Shown here: piece after piece, positions 25,901 to 35,620 of the stretch
How the letters are laid out: each line of letters starts with the position of its first letter
Numbering within the stretch: position 1 is the stretch's first letter
Source of the DNA: Culex pipiens pallens
Taxonomy: Eukaryota > Arthropoda > Insecta > Diptera > Culicidae
Assembly: GCF_016801865.2 (NCBI RefSeq)
Contig: NC_068937.1
Coordinates: 11,589,605-11,653,604, forward strand
DNA: 64,000 nucleotides
Direction: 5' to 3'
Position numbers and translations under genes: made by a program
Notes under the pieces: model-generated
Seen by the model: the letters and a program-made list of their open reading frames with translations, nothing else
Database searches by the model: none
What the model was told of the DNA's origin: nothing

Positions 25901-26672
25901 CAATTTTGTCAATTTTGTCAATTTTGTCAATTTTGTCAATTTTGTCAATTTTGTCAATTTTGTCAATTTTGTCAATTTTGTCAATTTTGTCAATTTTGTC
26001 AATTTTGTCAATTTTGTCAATTTTGTCAATTTTGTCAATTTTGTCAATTTTGTCAATTTTGTCAATTTTGTCAATTTTGTCAATTTTGTCAATTTTGTCA
26101 ATTTTGTCAATTTTGTCAATTTTGTCAATTTTGTCAATTTTGTCAATTTTGTCAATTTTGTCAATTTTGTCAATTTTGTCAATTTTGTCAATTTTGTCAA
26201 TTTTGTCAATTTTGTCAATTTTGTCAATTTTGTCAATTTTGTCAATTTTGTCAATTTTGTCAATTTTGTCAATTTTGTCAATTTTGTCAATTTTGTCAAT
26301 TTTGTCAATTTTGTCAATTTTGTCAATTTTGTCAATTTTGTCAATTTTGTCAATTTTGTCAATTTTGTCAATTTTGTCAATTTTGTCAATTTTGTCAATT
26401 TTGTCAATTTTGTCAATTTTGTCAATTTTGTCAATTTTGTCAATTTTGTCAATTTTGTCAATTTTGTCAATTTTGTCAATTTTGTCAATTTTGTCAATTT
26501 TGTCAATTTTGTCAATTTTGTCAATTTTGTCAATTTTGTCAATTTTGTCAATTTTGTCAATTTTGTCAATTTTGTCAATTTTGTCAATTTTGTCAATTTT
26601 GTCAATTTTGTCAATTTTGTCAATTTTGTCAATTTTGTCAATTTTGTCAGTTTTGTCAATTTTGTCAATTTT
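16951..26672 (+). repeat. Minisatellite array D, 9.7 kb of 9-bp unit TTTTGTCAA
   Basis: Roughly 1,080 uninterrupted tandem units. Variants are sparse: 8-bp units lacking one T (CAATTTGT), a 10-bp TCGAATTTTG variant at 17110-17145, and point variants GTTAA, GCCAA, GACAA and GTAAA. A marker made of two adjacent 8-bp units, two GTTAA units and a GCCAA unit occurs at 20193-20250 and again at 23340-23395, with partial forms at 19290 and 24100, showing internal higher-order duplication. The right third (25390-26645) is the most homogeneous. Open frames of up to 2,443 codons run across it because the unit is three codons long and lacks stops in all three plus-strand frames; the 8-bp units merely switch between them. 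They are not genes. Confidence 0.98.
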
Positions 26673-26731
26673 GCTTGGTTTTGTGTGATTTTGTGTGATT
26701 TTGTGTGATTTTGTGTGATTTTATTTGATTT
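26673..26731 (+). repeat. Short 10-bp TGTGATTTTG block ending array D
   Basis: About four TGTGATTTTG units follow the last 9-bp unit, then the sequence becomes unique (AAACCGTGTTGCC). It is the same partner repeat and polarity as in the other composite arrays, only much shorter. Confidence 0.9.
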
Positions 26732-28309
26732 AAACCGTGTTGCCATTTTCAAAAACTGATGCAAATAAAATTTACAGCAACAACAAAAATTTTAATATGG
26801 ATTAAAGTATTTATTTAGGAATAAAAACAATTCACTACCCATCACTTAATTTCAAACGTCGTTCCAGTTGAGCAACTCCGACGCTAACGACAATTCCTTG
26901 TAAGCCATTTCTCACAAGTGGCATTGGAGTGGGTGTTTTTTCATCAGCAAAAAATTGAGAAATAGAAAAAAATAGTGAAGTGTATCGTTTCCGACTCACC
27001 TGATCCCGTTTCCCAAAAAGCTCAAACAAGAGAGAGAAAAAAAGTGGACACACTCTAAACCGATTCACAAAATCTGTACTGTGACTCTGTGGGAAAATGT
27101 CTCCCTTTCCTTTTTATTCCTTTCGGCTTTATTCTTTTCGTCCCTTGAAGAAACCCAGCAAAAAAGCCAACCTTTTCCCTTTAAACCACTTATCTTTTCC
27201 ACTTCACACTTCACCAATTTCAAATGGTTTGAGGCAGCAAAAAATAGGAAAAAGAAAGAACTTCAACACTCAATCAACTGTGAACCTGAGAGAAGCACAC
27301 AAAAAAACGACTAGTCAAGTCTCAATCAATTTAACCCTCAACCGTCACCACCGCCATCATCATCTTCATCAAGCACAGCATTTGGCAACACTGCCAAGCT
27401 CAAATCAAGAAGGGGTTGGGAAAATGGAAAATTGAAGTCAGGTGAAGCCAACCGGTCCCGCAAAAGTTCACCTGATTGATAAGAATCCTGACCGGAGAGC
27501 AAAAAGAAGAAAAGTGCTCGAAAAAAAAAAACGAGCGGCGGAAATCAACAATTTCCTTCAATTTCCCCACCCAAAACACTCGTAGACTAGGAAAAACCGG
27601 GGTATTTTTCTGCGAAACTAACGCAGCGTCACGAGTTGAGACATTCAAATTGAATTGAGTGAGTGCTGAAAAGTTGTTCAAAAACACAGGGAAAAGAGGA
27701 TTCAATTTGTTCGTGTGTGGTTTGGGACACTAATCGGAAATGGCACTTTCAGGGAACGCATGAGTGTTTAAAAGGGACGGAAGGGGGGAAGACCAGGTGA
27801 GATGGACTCACCCTTAAGGCGATTATGGAAATATATGGTCTTCCTGAGAGAAGAAAAACTATGTTTTAATTGCTCTTGATCCTTATCCTGGGTGACAGTT
27901 TAAGGAGATCATCCAATTTGAGGTTTTTCAAGAGAATTGTTTTTATTACTTAAGCAGGATATTCAAAACATTTGTAAATATCATTTACATTATCGTAGTA
28001 AACTTTTCATAAAGTGGCATTGCACAAAAACAAAAAAAATAGTTAAAAACCTGACAAATCTCTACGTTTTTAAAAATCGACTATTCATTGCATTTTCAAT
28101 TTGAATAAAACTTTATCTTTAACTCCTTTGGGTCAAAACACATAATATAATAGTACATGCCTCTTTTGAAATGATACGTTTGGTTTTGAATTCCTGAAAA
28201 AAAATGTGTCAATGTTTTTTTTTTTAAAACTGATCGGATAAACAGTTTCCGAAATAGGGTGGACGTCCCTATTAAGGACTTTCTATTGAAAAATCCAAAA
28301 GTTGCATTT
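26732..28309. other. Low-copy intron sequence
   Basis: No gene recognised. The stretch 26860-27800 is richer in GC and pyrimidine tracts, but frames on both strands lack motifs. A short (CAT/CAC) run lies near 27343-27372. Confidence 0.5.
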
Positions 28310-29525
28310 TTAAACTATTTTAACAATCACTATTATTTCAAACAAGCAAATCCAGAATTGGAGCAATTCTCTGAGATTTCGGTCATTCGATTTTTTTGAA
28401 ACTTTGTTTGTCCATATAATTTTCCATACAAATTTAACAGCTATCCATACAAAAATTACATATGGAAATTCAAAAATCTGAATCTTTTCAAGGAATTTTT
28501 TGATCGATTTAGTGTCTTCGGCAAAGTTGTAGGTATGAATAAGGACTATACTGAAAAAAATGACACAGGGTAAATTTGTTTTGGTGATTTTCAATTTCAC
28601 TTGATTTGCAAAAAAAAAAACACTATTCTTAGTTTGTTTATTCTCTTCCAAATACGCAATATCACGTCCTTTTGGAATGTTAGTCTTAATAAAAAAAAGT
28701 CGTAATTAAAAATATTTTTCCGAAAAAACAGAAAATTTCACGAATGTTTCATATTTTAACATTGAAAATCTTACCATTAGTTGTTGAGATATCGACATTA
28801 GAAAATGATGGGTTGTTTGGGTGAGACTTAAAAACATCAATTTTCCTGTTCCTGTTCCTGAGTCGTATGAACAATGTTTGAAAATTCAAAATATAGATAA
28901 TTTTCTCAGCTTTTCAAAAATATTATTTTCAAAAGTGGGCAAATATGGGCACTTAATTTAAAAACAAATAACTGCGACTATTTTCAAAAAAGTTATCTAA
29001 AAATGGCTATAACTTGAAAACGGTGCACTTTTTCAAAATTTCACTGAACTACTTTTGATTGCAAATGTGATTTTACGTCGAAAAATAAAGATAAAAAATT
29101 TTTGCGACAAATATTTCAATTTTTTGAAAAAAATAGTATTGATGCAAAAATGCATAACAGGTGCAAAGATTTTTGCACAATCTGGAAATTTCAGAAAAGT
29201 TGGTAGGGACCATCCATAAACCACGTGGACACTTTAGGGGGGGGGGGGGGTATGGCGATTGTCCACGATCCATACAAAAAAGATTTTTTGTGTATGGACA
29301 ATTGTCCACGAAGGGGGGAGGGGGGTTAAAAGATTCCCAAAAAAGTGTCCACGTGGTTTATGGATGGTCCCGTATTTGATTTCCCCTAAAACATTTCAGA
29401 GAATGAAAAAAATAAAAATAGTGTTTTTTTGCAAATCAAGTGACAAAAAGTGAAATTAAAAATCACCAAAAAAAAATTTACCTTGTATCATTTTTTCAGT
29501 GTAGTTCTTATCCATACCTTCACTG
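28310..29525. repeat. Dispersed repeat R1 with inverted organisation, split by a MITE
   Basis: The arm GTAGGTATGAATAAGG...AAATCACTTGATTTGC-type sequence at 28528-28615 is repeated in reverse complement at 29432-29520. The middle shares long diverged similarity with the reverse complement of 37600-38060 (phrases AACTTGAAAACGGTGCACTT, TTTTTGCGAC and GGAAATTTC). A 166-bp MITE interrupts it at 29206-29371. Noncoding; superfamily unknown. Confidence 0.75.
29206..29371. mobile_element. MITE, 166 bp, palindromic, GTA target duplication
   Basis: Perfect inverted ends of about 30 bp begin GGGACCATCCATAAACCACG. They enclose G-rich tracts and a central palindrome around ATTTTTTGTGTATGGACAA. GTA flanks it at 29203-29205 and 29372-29374. 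The paralogous R1 sequence at 37630-37655 (reverse complement) runs from AAAAGTTGG straight into CATTTGGT, showing the empty site. The three-base duplication suggests a PIF/Harbinger-like origin. Confidence 0.9.
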
Positions 29526-29909
29526 CCGTTCTAAGCATAATTGTCCCATGTCATTTTTGGACGATTTTGACCTTTTGACATTTTTAAGTTTAGTTTGTCG
29601 TATACTTTTCGAAAAACTCATAAAATCTAGTACTTTATTCGGAAACTCATCAAAAACAACACCAAGTCTGTTTGTCCCATCGTTACACTTCAACGCATAA
29701 TTTTCCCACCATGTAAGGGACAGTAGGGTGCCCAGAATATAGGACTTTTTTTCAAAACCTCGCTCTACAAGCTGATTATTGTTTCTTGAGCTATTTTAGG
29801 ACTCTGGGCCAAATATGAGCAAAATTGGTCATCATTTACCCATTGATACTCGGAGGTGAAGTTTGTATGGGCAAAATCGAAAAAAAATATGAAAACCCCA
29901 ATTTTCTTA

Positions 29910-30330
29910 CACCCAAAACTGGGCAGCGCTTGTCCGAGAGAATAATGGCCTCGAGTCGAGATAATAGTGGTACCATTCACGGACACAGAGAACACAGCTC
30001 GAGATTGGCGAGAGAATTATTCTATCGAGGTTCATTTGCAAAAAAAGTTCATCCGTCAAAACAAAAAACCAAAAATGTCAACTACGGGAATCGAACCAGA
30101 GACCTTTGACACACTAACTCAATGACTTAACTGCCTCGGCCACCACAGCTTGGTGAACAAGGAGTGGTCAGATGTCAATGTATGGCACTTGTTGTAGATT
30201 TATTGTTTCAATTAACGAATGAACTCATTTGTTATGATGGTGTGCGTTGGTAGCACTATTCTCTCGATTTTGGCGCTGAGCCCTCAATAAATTTTGAGGG
30301 AACGATTCTCTCGACTCGGAATTTTGGGTG
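29910..30330. mobile_element. Nested element with CACCCAAAA ends carrying a tRNA-like segment
   Basis: Inverted ends CACCCAAAACTGG and the complement of CCGAATTTTGGGTG-like sequence, flanked by TA at 29908-29909 and 30331-30332. Repeated CGAGAGAAT-type motifs appear in both halves (29936, 30010, 30262, 30305). The interior minus strand contains A-box-like and B-box sequences (30087-30142). Noncoding otherwise. Likely nonautonomous, either a MITE that captured a tRNA-derived segment or one that received a SINE fragment. Confidence 0.75.
30075..30145 (-). other. tRNA-derived segment (Ser/Leu-like), not a functional tRNA
   Basis: On the minus strand, TGGCCGAGGCAG (30142-30131) resembles the A box of class II tRNAs, and GGTTCGATTCC (30097-30087) is an exact RNA polymerase III B box, 33 bp further on. 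The T-stem pairs only partly and no proper acceptor or anticodon stem can be drawn, so it is a tRNA relic, possibly of a SINE. Whether it still recruits polymerase III is unknown. Confidence 0.75.
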
Positions 30331-30636
30331 TACTGTTTGGTCTGCACGCTGCGCTACTTTCATCCGAATATTCCCAAAAGTGAGATTCTTATTGGAAATT
30401 TAATGCTCTACAACTTTGTAGAACATATCAAAGCTGTAAAACACGATCCTGAAATGTTATTAGCGATTTAAAAAAAATAATTTTTGTATGAAAAACTTTT
30501 TTTTCACGAACTTTAGGATCGGTTATCAATGGGTTAATCTTAACCAATTACGCTCAAAATTGGCACAGATGCCTAAAATAACCCAAAAAAACAGTTTTTC
30601 ACTTGTGGAGCAGGGGATCATTTTTTCTGGGCACCC

Positions 30637-32084
30637 TAATGGACAGCTGCCAAATTTGTATGGAAAATTATATGGACAAACTAATGATGCAAAATGGCTT
30701 CTTTGGGCATACCAAAAGCATCAAAAAAGTTTCTGCCGGATTAAAAAAATACAAAAATTAAAATTAAAGAATAAAGACCGATTTCATCTCTTTGTCTTCT
30801 ATGATAATTTGTAAACCATTTTTTTTAATATAGAGTAAGTTGCACTCGCGAATGACATTTAACAAATGCTTTAGCTATTTAAATTTTTTTGTGTTGCGTA
30901 ATTCAAATATCTTACGCTATTGCCACAACAACAAAAAAAAATACGAAAAATAAATCGTGGGTTCAAAGCTAATTTTTGTTATCATTCCGATAATCACTAT
31001 TATTAAAAACATTCATAGCTATGTCAAAATAAAATTGGCCATCTTTAGTGACAACAACATTTCCCACTTTTAGTCCATTAAACAAACCATGTAATGAAAA
31101 AAAATCTTTGTAAAAAAAAAATTGTCTCAAAAAGTTCAGTTTAAAAATAAGTAATTTGATTTTTAATTGTAACCATTTAGAATACAGAATATTTTTATAA
31201 ATATTCTATCATTTTTGCCCGAAAAGTTTCAAACAAATAAACAATCATTATTGAGACTGCGAAATATATTGAAATAAAGACGAACATTTCCAAATGGCAG
31301 AGTGTTGAATTTATGGTTCATTAAAAATGTAAGTAATGATTGAAAAAATCAAAAGATTGTTTATGTGCTTTGAAAATTTTTAAAAAATGTTTCAGAAATG
31401 CTCACCAATGAATACTTTTTGAACATTTTCAATGTTTCTATATAGTTAGCTAAGTACATAAACTTTTTAACAAAATACATATAAATTTCAGGTAAAATTG
31501 CTGAAAAGTCAGAATTTTGCCAGAAATTTGAAAAAATAGTTTTGCATTTTCAAAAACACATTGTATTTATTATTTACTAACTTAGTTTACCTTTTTCTAG
31601 TGCAAAATTGTCCAATGAATCCGAAAATGCATTCTGTTTTCCGATTTGAAATCATGTTCATTAAGAAAATCATGACGCTTTGAGAATTTGTTTTTTTACT
31701 TATAGTTAACTAACTTTTTAAACTTTTCAACGAAAAAATTGAAAACTCTTCTACTCGGTCAGTATGATTCCATACCATTCCTTACGTACTTAAATTGTAC
31801 TCTTCATTTTGCGGAAAAATTTCAAGCCTATCAAAGTCACCCCGTATCACGGCACAATCAAACCTGAAGTGGCCATATCCTGAAAAATAGGTAAAATTTC
31901 TATTTTTTTTTCTCCAAAAAACACATTTATTAAAAAATCTTAAGTTGGTGGCCACTTTTTTACCCGAAACGACACGAAATGGCTTCTCTGGACATAGGGA
32001 CGGCCTCTCAAAGTTTGAGCCAAATAAAAAATACAAACAATTATAAAAATGCACAAAATCGGCTGACTTCGTAGAGAATTGCTA
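30637..32084. other. AT-rich intron sequence with an R1 fragment
   Basis: The segment 30641-30780 (GGACAGCTGCCAAATTTGTA and following) matches the reverse complement of 37280-37395, part of repeat R1. The remainder to 32084 is AT-rich with no recognised gene, RNA or array. Confidence 0.55.
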
Positions 32085-32290
32085 AAGTGCTGAAAAGTTC
32101 AACTTTGTAGCACTTATTTGAAAAGTACAAAATTTCCGAACTTATAGGAAGTGGTTGTTTAGTTATATCGAAAAGAAACACTTTTCGATTCGATTTTTTT
32201 TTAAAGAAGAGGAGGCCGTTTCGTCATTAGAGAAAGACAGGAAAAAAAAAGTATCCAGTGAGAAAAATGACTTGAGTTTCGCTCGAACTC
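32085..32290. repeat. Diverged fragment of the foldback element arm
   Basis: AAGTGCTGAAAAGTTCAACT, then a segment with AAACACTTTTCGATTCGATT, then TTTCGTCATT and GACAGG: the same order of landmarks as the right arm at 9175-9320, with many changes. Only one arm is recognisable. Confidence 0.65.
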
Positions 32291-32747
32291 TTAAAGGTTT
32301 TTTTTTTTGCAAGGAATTACTTCATAACATGCATATTTTAGAATGTTTTTCTAAAAAGATTTTAATGCTTTATATTTAAAAAAAGATTTATTAAAAATAC
32401 AGATCACATAAATTTTGTATAATTTTGAACATAAAACACTAAACAAGTCGCTAAATTTTAAATTACCGAATTCGGTTAAAACTTACCAAAATTCAGTAAT
32501 GAAGTTCATTATTGTTCATCGTTCAACTTTTGTTGATTTTGACAAATGGTTTACTGATCCAAACTTTACAGATTTTTCAACTACCGAATTCGGAAAAAAA
32601 ATCTAAGTGTGTAATAAAGTTGTCAAGCTTCTTCCGTTTTTCAATTAATCATTGGATTGATAAATCGAAAACTTGCTTGAAGATTCGTACGATTTAAAAC
32701 AATATTTAGCAAACTTCAAACAATATCACAAAGCTCCCACCACCCAC
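32291..32747. other. AT-rich intron sequence next to the 110-nt exon
   Basis: No gene or array. Two similar short phrases ACCGAATTCGG occur at 32466 and 32583. The donor of the 110-nt exon closes the stretch. Confidence 0.5.
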
Positions 32748-32857
32748 CTGTTGTACATGAGGACGTCGGGCTTCCAGAGGCGGTGCGGTGGTATCCGCAG
32801 GTCCCGGACGCCCCCGTACTCCGTCGAGTTCCACCGGACGTTCATGTCGTTCCACTC
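32748..32857 (-). CDS. nAChRalpha7: nAChR alpha-type subunit, internal exon (loops D and A)
   Basis: Preceding exon of the same receptor gene. On the minus strand it follows an acceptor ending TTCTTCTTCCAG (the AG is at 32859-32858) and is followed by donor GTGGGT (32747-32742). It is 110 nt, the usual length of this exon in nAChR genes: 36 codons plus AG, so the intron is phase 2. The translation starts EWNDMNVRWNSTEYGG and ends with IPPHRLWKPDVLMYN. It carries the loop D Trp (EWND), a possible N-glycosylation sequon (NST) and the loop A motif WKPDVLMYN with its agonist-contact Tyr. Joining AG to the C at base 475 makes the Ser of MYNSADEG, which reads straight into the exon at 295-475. The next exon upstream (about 45 nt in family members, encoding a VDEKNQ-like motif) was not found in the window. 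The alpha7 label is an inference; alpha5 or alpha6 remain possible. Confidence 0.95.
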
Positions 32858-34150
32858 CTGGAAGAAGAAGAAGGTTAAACAGATTGTGAGTGAGATATAA
32901 ACAACATTAGAGGTGGAAAATTGTGGAAATTTGTCTGGCAGGAAATAAACACATTTTTTTCGGAGGGTTAAATTTGATTTTTCTGGCGAATTTGTGAATC
33001 GAATTGGGATGAAAATTTAATGCTCTCAAGATTTGTTCACATTTGTTAAAAAAATAAACAACAGCAGAAAACTCTCTCATGAGTGGGAGGCACAAAAATG
33101 TATGTTTCCTCCAAGGAAATGTAGAAACCCAAATTCAACAACCTACACGTGTGTATGCTTGTGAGTGAGTGGACTTGGTATGGGTGAAAAAATGTAGAAA
33201 CATTTTGCTGACGTTGTAATTGAGTTGTCGCTCACAATGGTGCAGTGAATTTCCCGTGGGAAAATGTTAGAGGATATTTTTTTGTCAAGAAAATTAAACT
33301 TAAAATCAGATTTATTAGAAATTGTTATAAAAAATAAATTGTGAAACTCTTACTACAAAAAATGGGAAATCGTTTTCCCCCAACCTCCCCCCACAAAAAA
33401 GGATCCTCACCCTCATTTTCCGGGTCTAACGACAGTTTGGTTCTCCAGTTGGAAACGATGCGGTCAAATGATACACATCCAACCGTGAAGGGGTCGAAGG
33501 AGGGGGGGGGGCAGACGAGTCCTTTGAAGGGACAAATCCCCCAAAAACCTTGGGCTTTCATGTAATACACACACACATAGTTGGAGTATATTAAAGTGAA
33601 ATGAAGTCTTGCTTACTTTTTGGGGACTTTGCTGGGTCCCTCGATTAAGCGTGAGGGATACAGTTTTTTTTGGGGTTTGTTAATGAGAAAAGGTACATTC
33701 ATTAAAGTTAGTCGATTTAAACGTAAATTTTCTGCTGTTTTTTTAAAGCTGCAAGTTTTTTTTGTTGAAGGATATATGATCAAAAATAACAATAATTTGA
33801 AGCTACTAAATTTGATATCACCAGCCAAATTTCCTCCATCCTACTCCACAGCTACTTAAAATTCCGAAAACCGATACACCTTGTCCCCATTCACCCCCGC
33901 CAATCAATTCCTCCCCCACGAAAGAAAAAAACACATGTTCCAACACCATCATCATCGTCATCACGATCGTCGGGCAAAGTCGTCGTCAACAAAATCAACC
34001 TCATCGATATGCCCCCGAAAAACTCCCTCCCGCACCCAACAATCTGGGAAGAATCAAATCACGTTGTTTTCAATTGGATTACACGCCACAATAATAGGAT
34101 TCATATTATATTAGGGGCTTATGTGTGTAAGCACGTGTGTGATGTTGTGA
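32858..34150. other. Low-copy sequence upstream of the 110-nt exon
   Basis: The polypyrimidine tract of the acceptor (minus strand) lies at 32858-32872. Beyond it there is no recognisable gene. The stretch 33880-34060 is C-rich with CAT/CAC runs but has no coding motif. Confidence 0.5.
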
Positions 34151-34340
34151 TTGTGTGTGTGTGTGTGTGAGATGGGGTTATCAAATTTCAATTTCTTCCA
34201 CTTTGGGCCGATCTCGCCACACACACACAAACACAAACACACACATGATCAAATCACGCCTAAATGTGCCTTCACACACACACACACACACAATCGGGAG
34301 GAATTTCCTCAAGTATGTGTGATCACGTGTGTGCGTGTCT
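34151..34340. repeat. Clustered CA/TG microsatellites in opposing orientation
   Basis: (GT)n at 34154-34169, (AC)-rich at 34219-34244, (AC)n at 34273-34293 and GT-rich sequence at 34314-34338. Opposing orientations allow hairpins. Ordinary simple-sequence DNA. Confidence 0.85.
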
Positions 34341-35381
34341 CTCTTTATGTTGTGGGAAGAGGTGAACGTGATATCACGCATACATCTTGATTTCCGCAAA
34401 AATCTTTTCTCTTCCTGGAGCGAAATGAGGAAAATAAAACTTGGTGGTTTGGTGGGAAAAGTTGGTTGGAAGAAAATTTGGATTGATTTCATCTGGATTT
34501 TGGATCTCTTTAGTGATCGTTTGAAAATCTAGAATTTATACAAAAAAAATCTGTTTGATACATTATTTTTGAATTTAAGAAGAATGGATTTTCCACATTT
34601 TATTTGAGAGAATTAAATTTTAACTTTAAAATCCAAAAACCAAAAGATTAGAAAAATCTGTTTTTTTTAAGTTCAAAATTGTTTTTTAATATTATAATTT
34701 GAAAAAATAAAATAAAACTTTTCAACTCACTATGAGAAACAGTATTAAAGTTTGCTTTTTTTTGTAAACAATGATCTGTTTGTTTTGTTCTGATTTATCA
34801 CGACATCCATTTAATGGTTTTCGATTTTATTAATGAAATGTCACCTTCATCTTTTAAAAATATAAAATTAATTTTTTTTTTCGCAATTCCAATATATTTT
34901 TATCTTATTTTTACTAAATAAGAGATTTAGAAAAAAAAATCTTAAAATAAACAATCAAATCAAAGAATATAATTTGCTTTTAAACCTCCGAAAAACGCGT
35001 GTTTTGGCGTCTTTTAAATGTATCCTTTCAAAGTGCATAAAATGTACACGTTTGTGACTTTTCGTGAGGCAATTTCAAACATTTTGTTTCCATCAAAAAT
35101 TAAAAAATTGAATATATATTCCTCTAATTCCGACTCAAGCAAACAACTTCTTCGTAGAATAATGTTTAATTTTATCTTCAAACAAGATTTCTGATATTTT
35201 TTAATATTTTGGGAATGAAAATGAAATAAAGATTATTGACCATCTAATTATAACTGACAAAGGCATTTTAAACCACTGACTTTTGATTGATTTGATGTCT
35301 TTGGGAAAGTTGTAGGTATGGATGAGGACTATTTCAGTGAATTTTTTTTTACTGCTCTTTTCAATAATTTTTTGTCACTTA
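34341..35381. other. AT-rich intron sequence with an R1 fragment at its end
   Basis: No gene recognised. The last 90 bp (from 35290) carry the R1 phrase GTAGGTATGGATGAGGACTA, interrupted by the MITE that follows. Confidence 0.5.
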
Positions 35382-35620
35382 GGGGAAATATACCCATTTT
35401 AATCACTCTAAGCGATCGACCAATTCTCATCACTTTTGCCGTTTTCCGCTATCAAATCAACATGTTGAGATCTATCAATAATGGAGAGTTGCTTGCTCAC
35501 TTTTATTTGAGCTATTTATTACTTTGGAACAGTCAAAAACACTTTATGAAAGCTGTAATTCACGTTCAAAGTGCTGATAGGCCGATAATAGAAATAGGCT
35601 GAGAAAGGGTATAGTTCCCC
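35382..35620. mobile_element. MITE, 239 bp, GGGGAAATATACCC ends, TA target duplication
   Basis: Inverted ends GGGGAAATATACCC and the complement of GGGTATAGTTCCCC, flanked by TA at 35380-35381 and 35621-35622, in the style of Tc1/mariner-derived MITEs. It is inserted in a copy of repeat R1. The 94-codon plus-strand open frame over it (35318-35602) is not a recognisable protein. Confidence 0.8.

Larger units (their letters stand above)
29726..30636. mobile_element. MITE-like foldback element, GGGTGCCCAGAA ends, interrupted by a second element
   Basis: Ends GGGTGCCCAGAA and its complement, flanked by TA at 29724-29725 and 30637-30638, as in Tc1/mariner-type MITEs. Arms stay alignable inward for about 150 bp (shared TATTTTAGG and ACCCATTGATA segments at matching depths). 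The element at 29910-30330 lies inside; without it the host element would be about 488 bp. No transposase is visible. Confidence 0.85.
476..32747 (-). other. 32.3-kb phase-2 intron of the nAChR gene
   Basis: Interval between the two receptor exons, bounded by GTGGGT at 32747 and CAG at 476 on the minus strand. It is 32,272 nt and holds five minisatellite blocks (about 14 kb, roughly 43% of its length) and many MITEs. I found no exon-like open frame with splice signals inside it. The boundaries are seen directly; the absence of alternative exons is only what I could see by eye. Confidence 0.9.

Noticed and set aside
30075..30145. Functional tRNA-Ser/Leu gene
   Set aside because: The B box is exact but the T-stem, anticodon arm and acceptor stem do not fold properly; it sits in a nested mobile element.
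32673..32900. 75-codon plus-strand frame
   Set aside because: It is antisense to the nAChR exon at 32748-32857.
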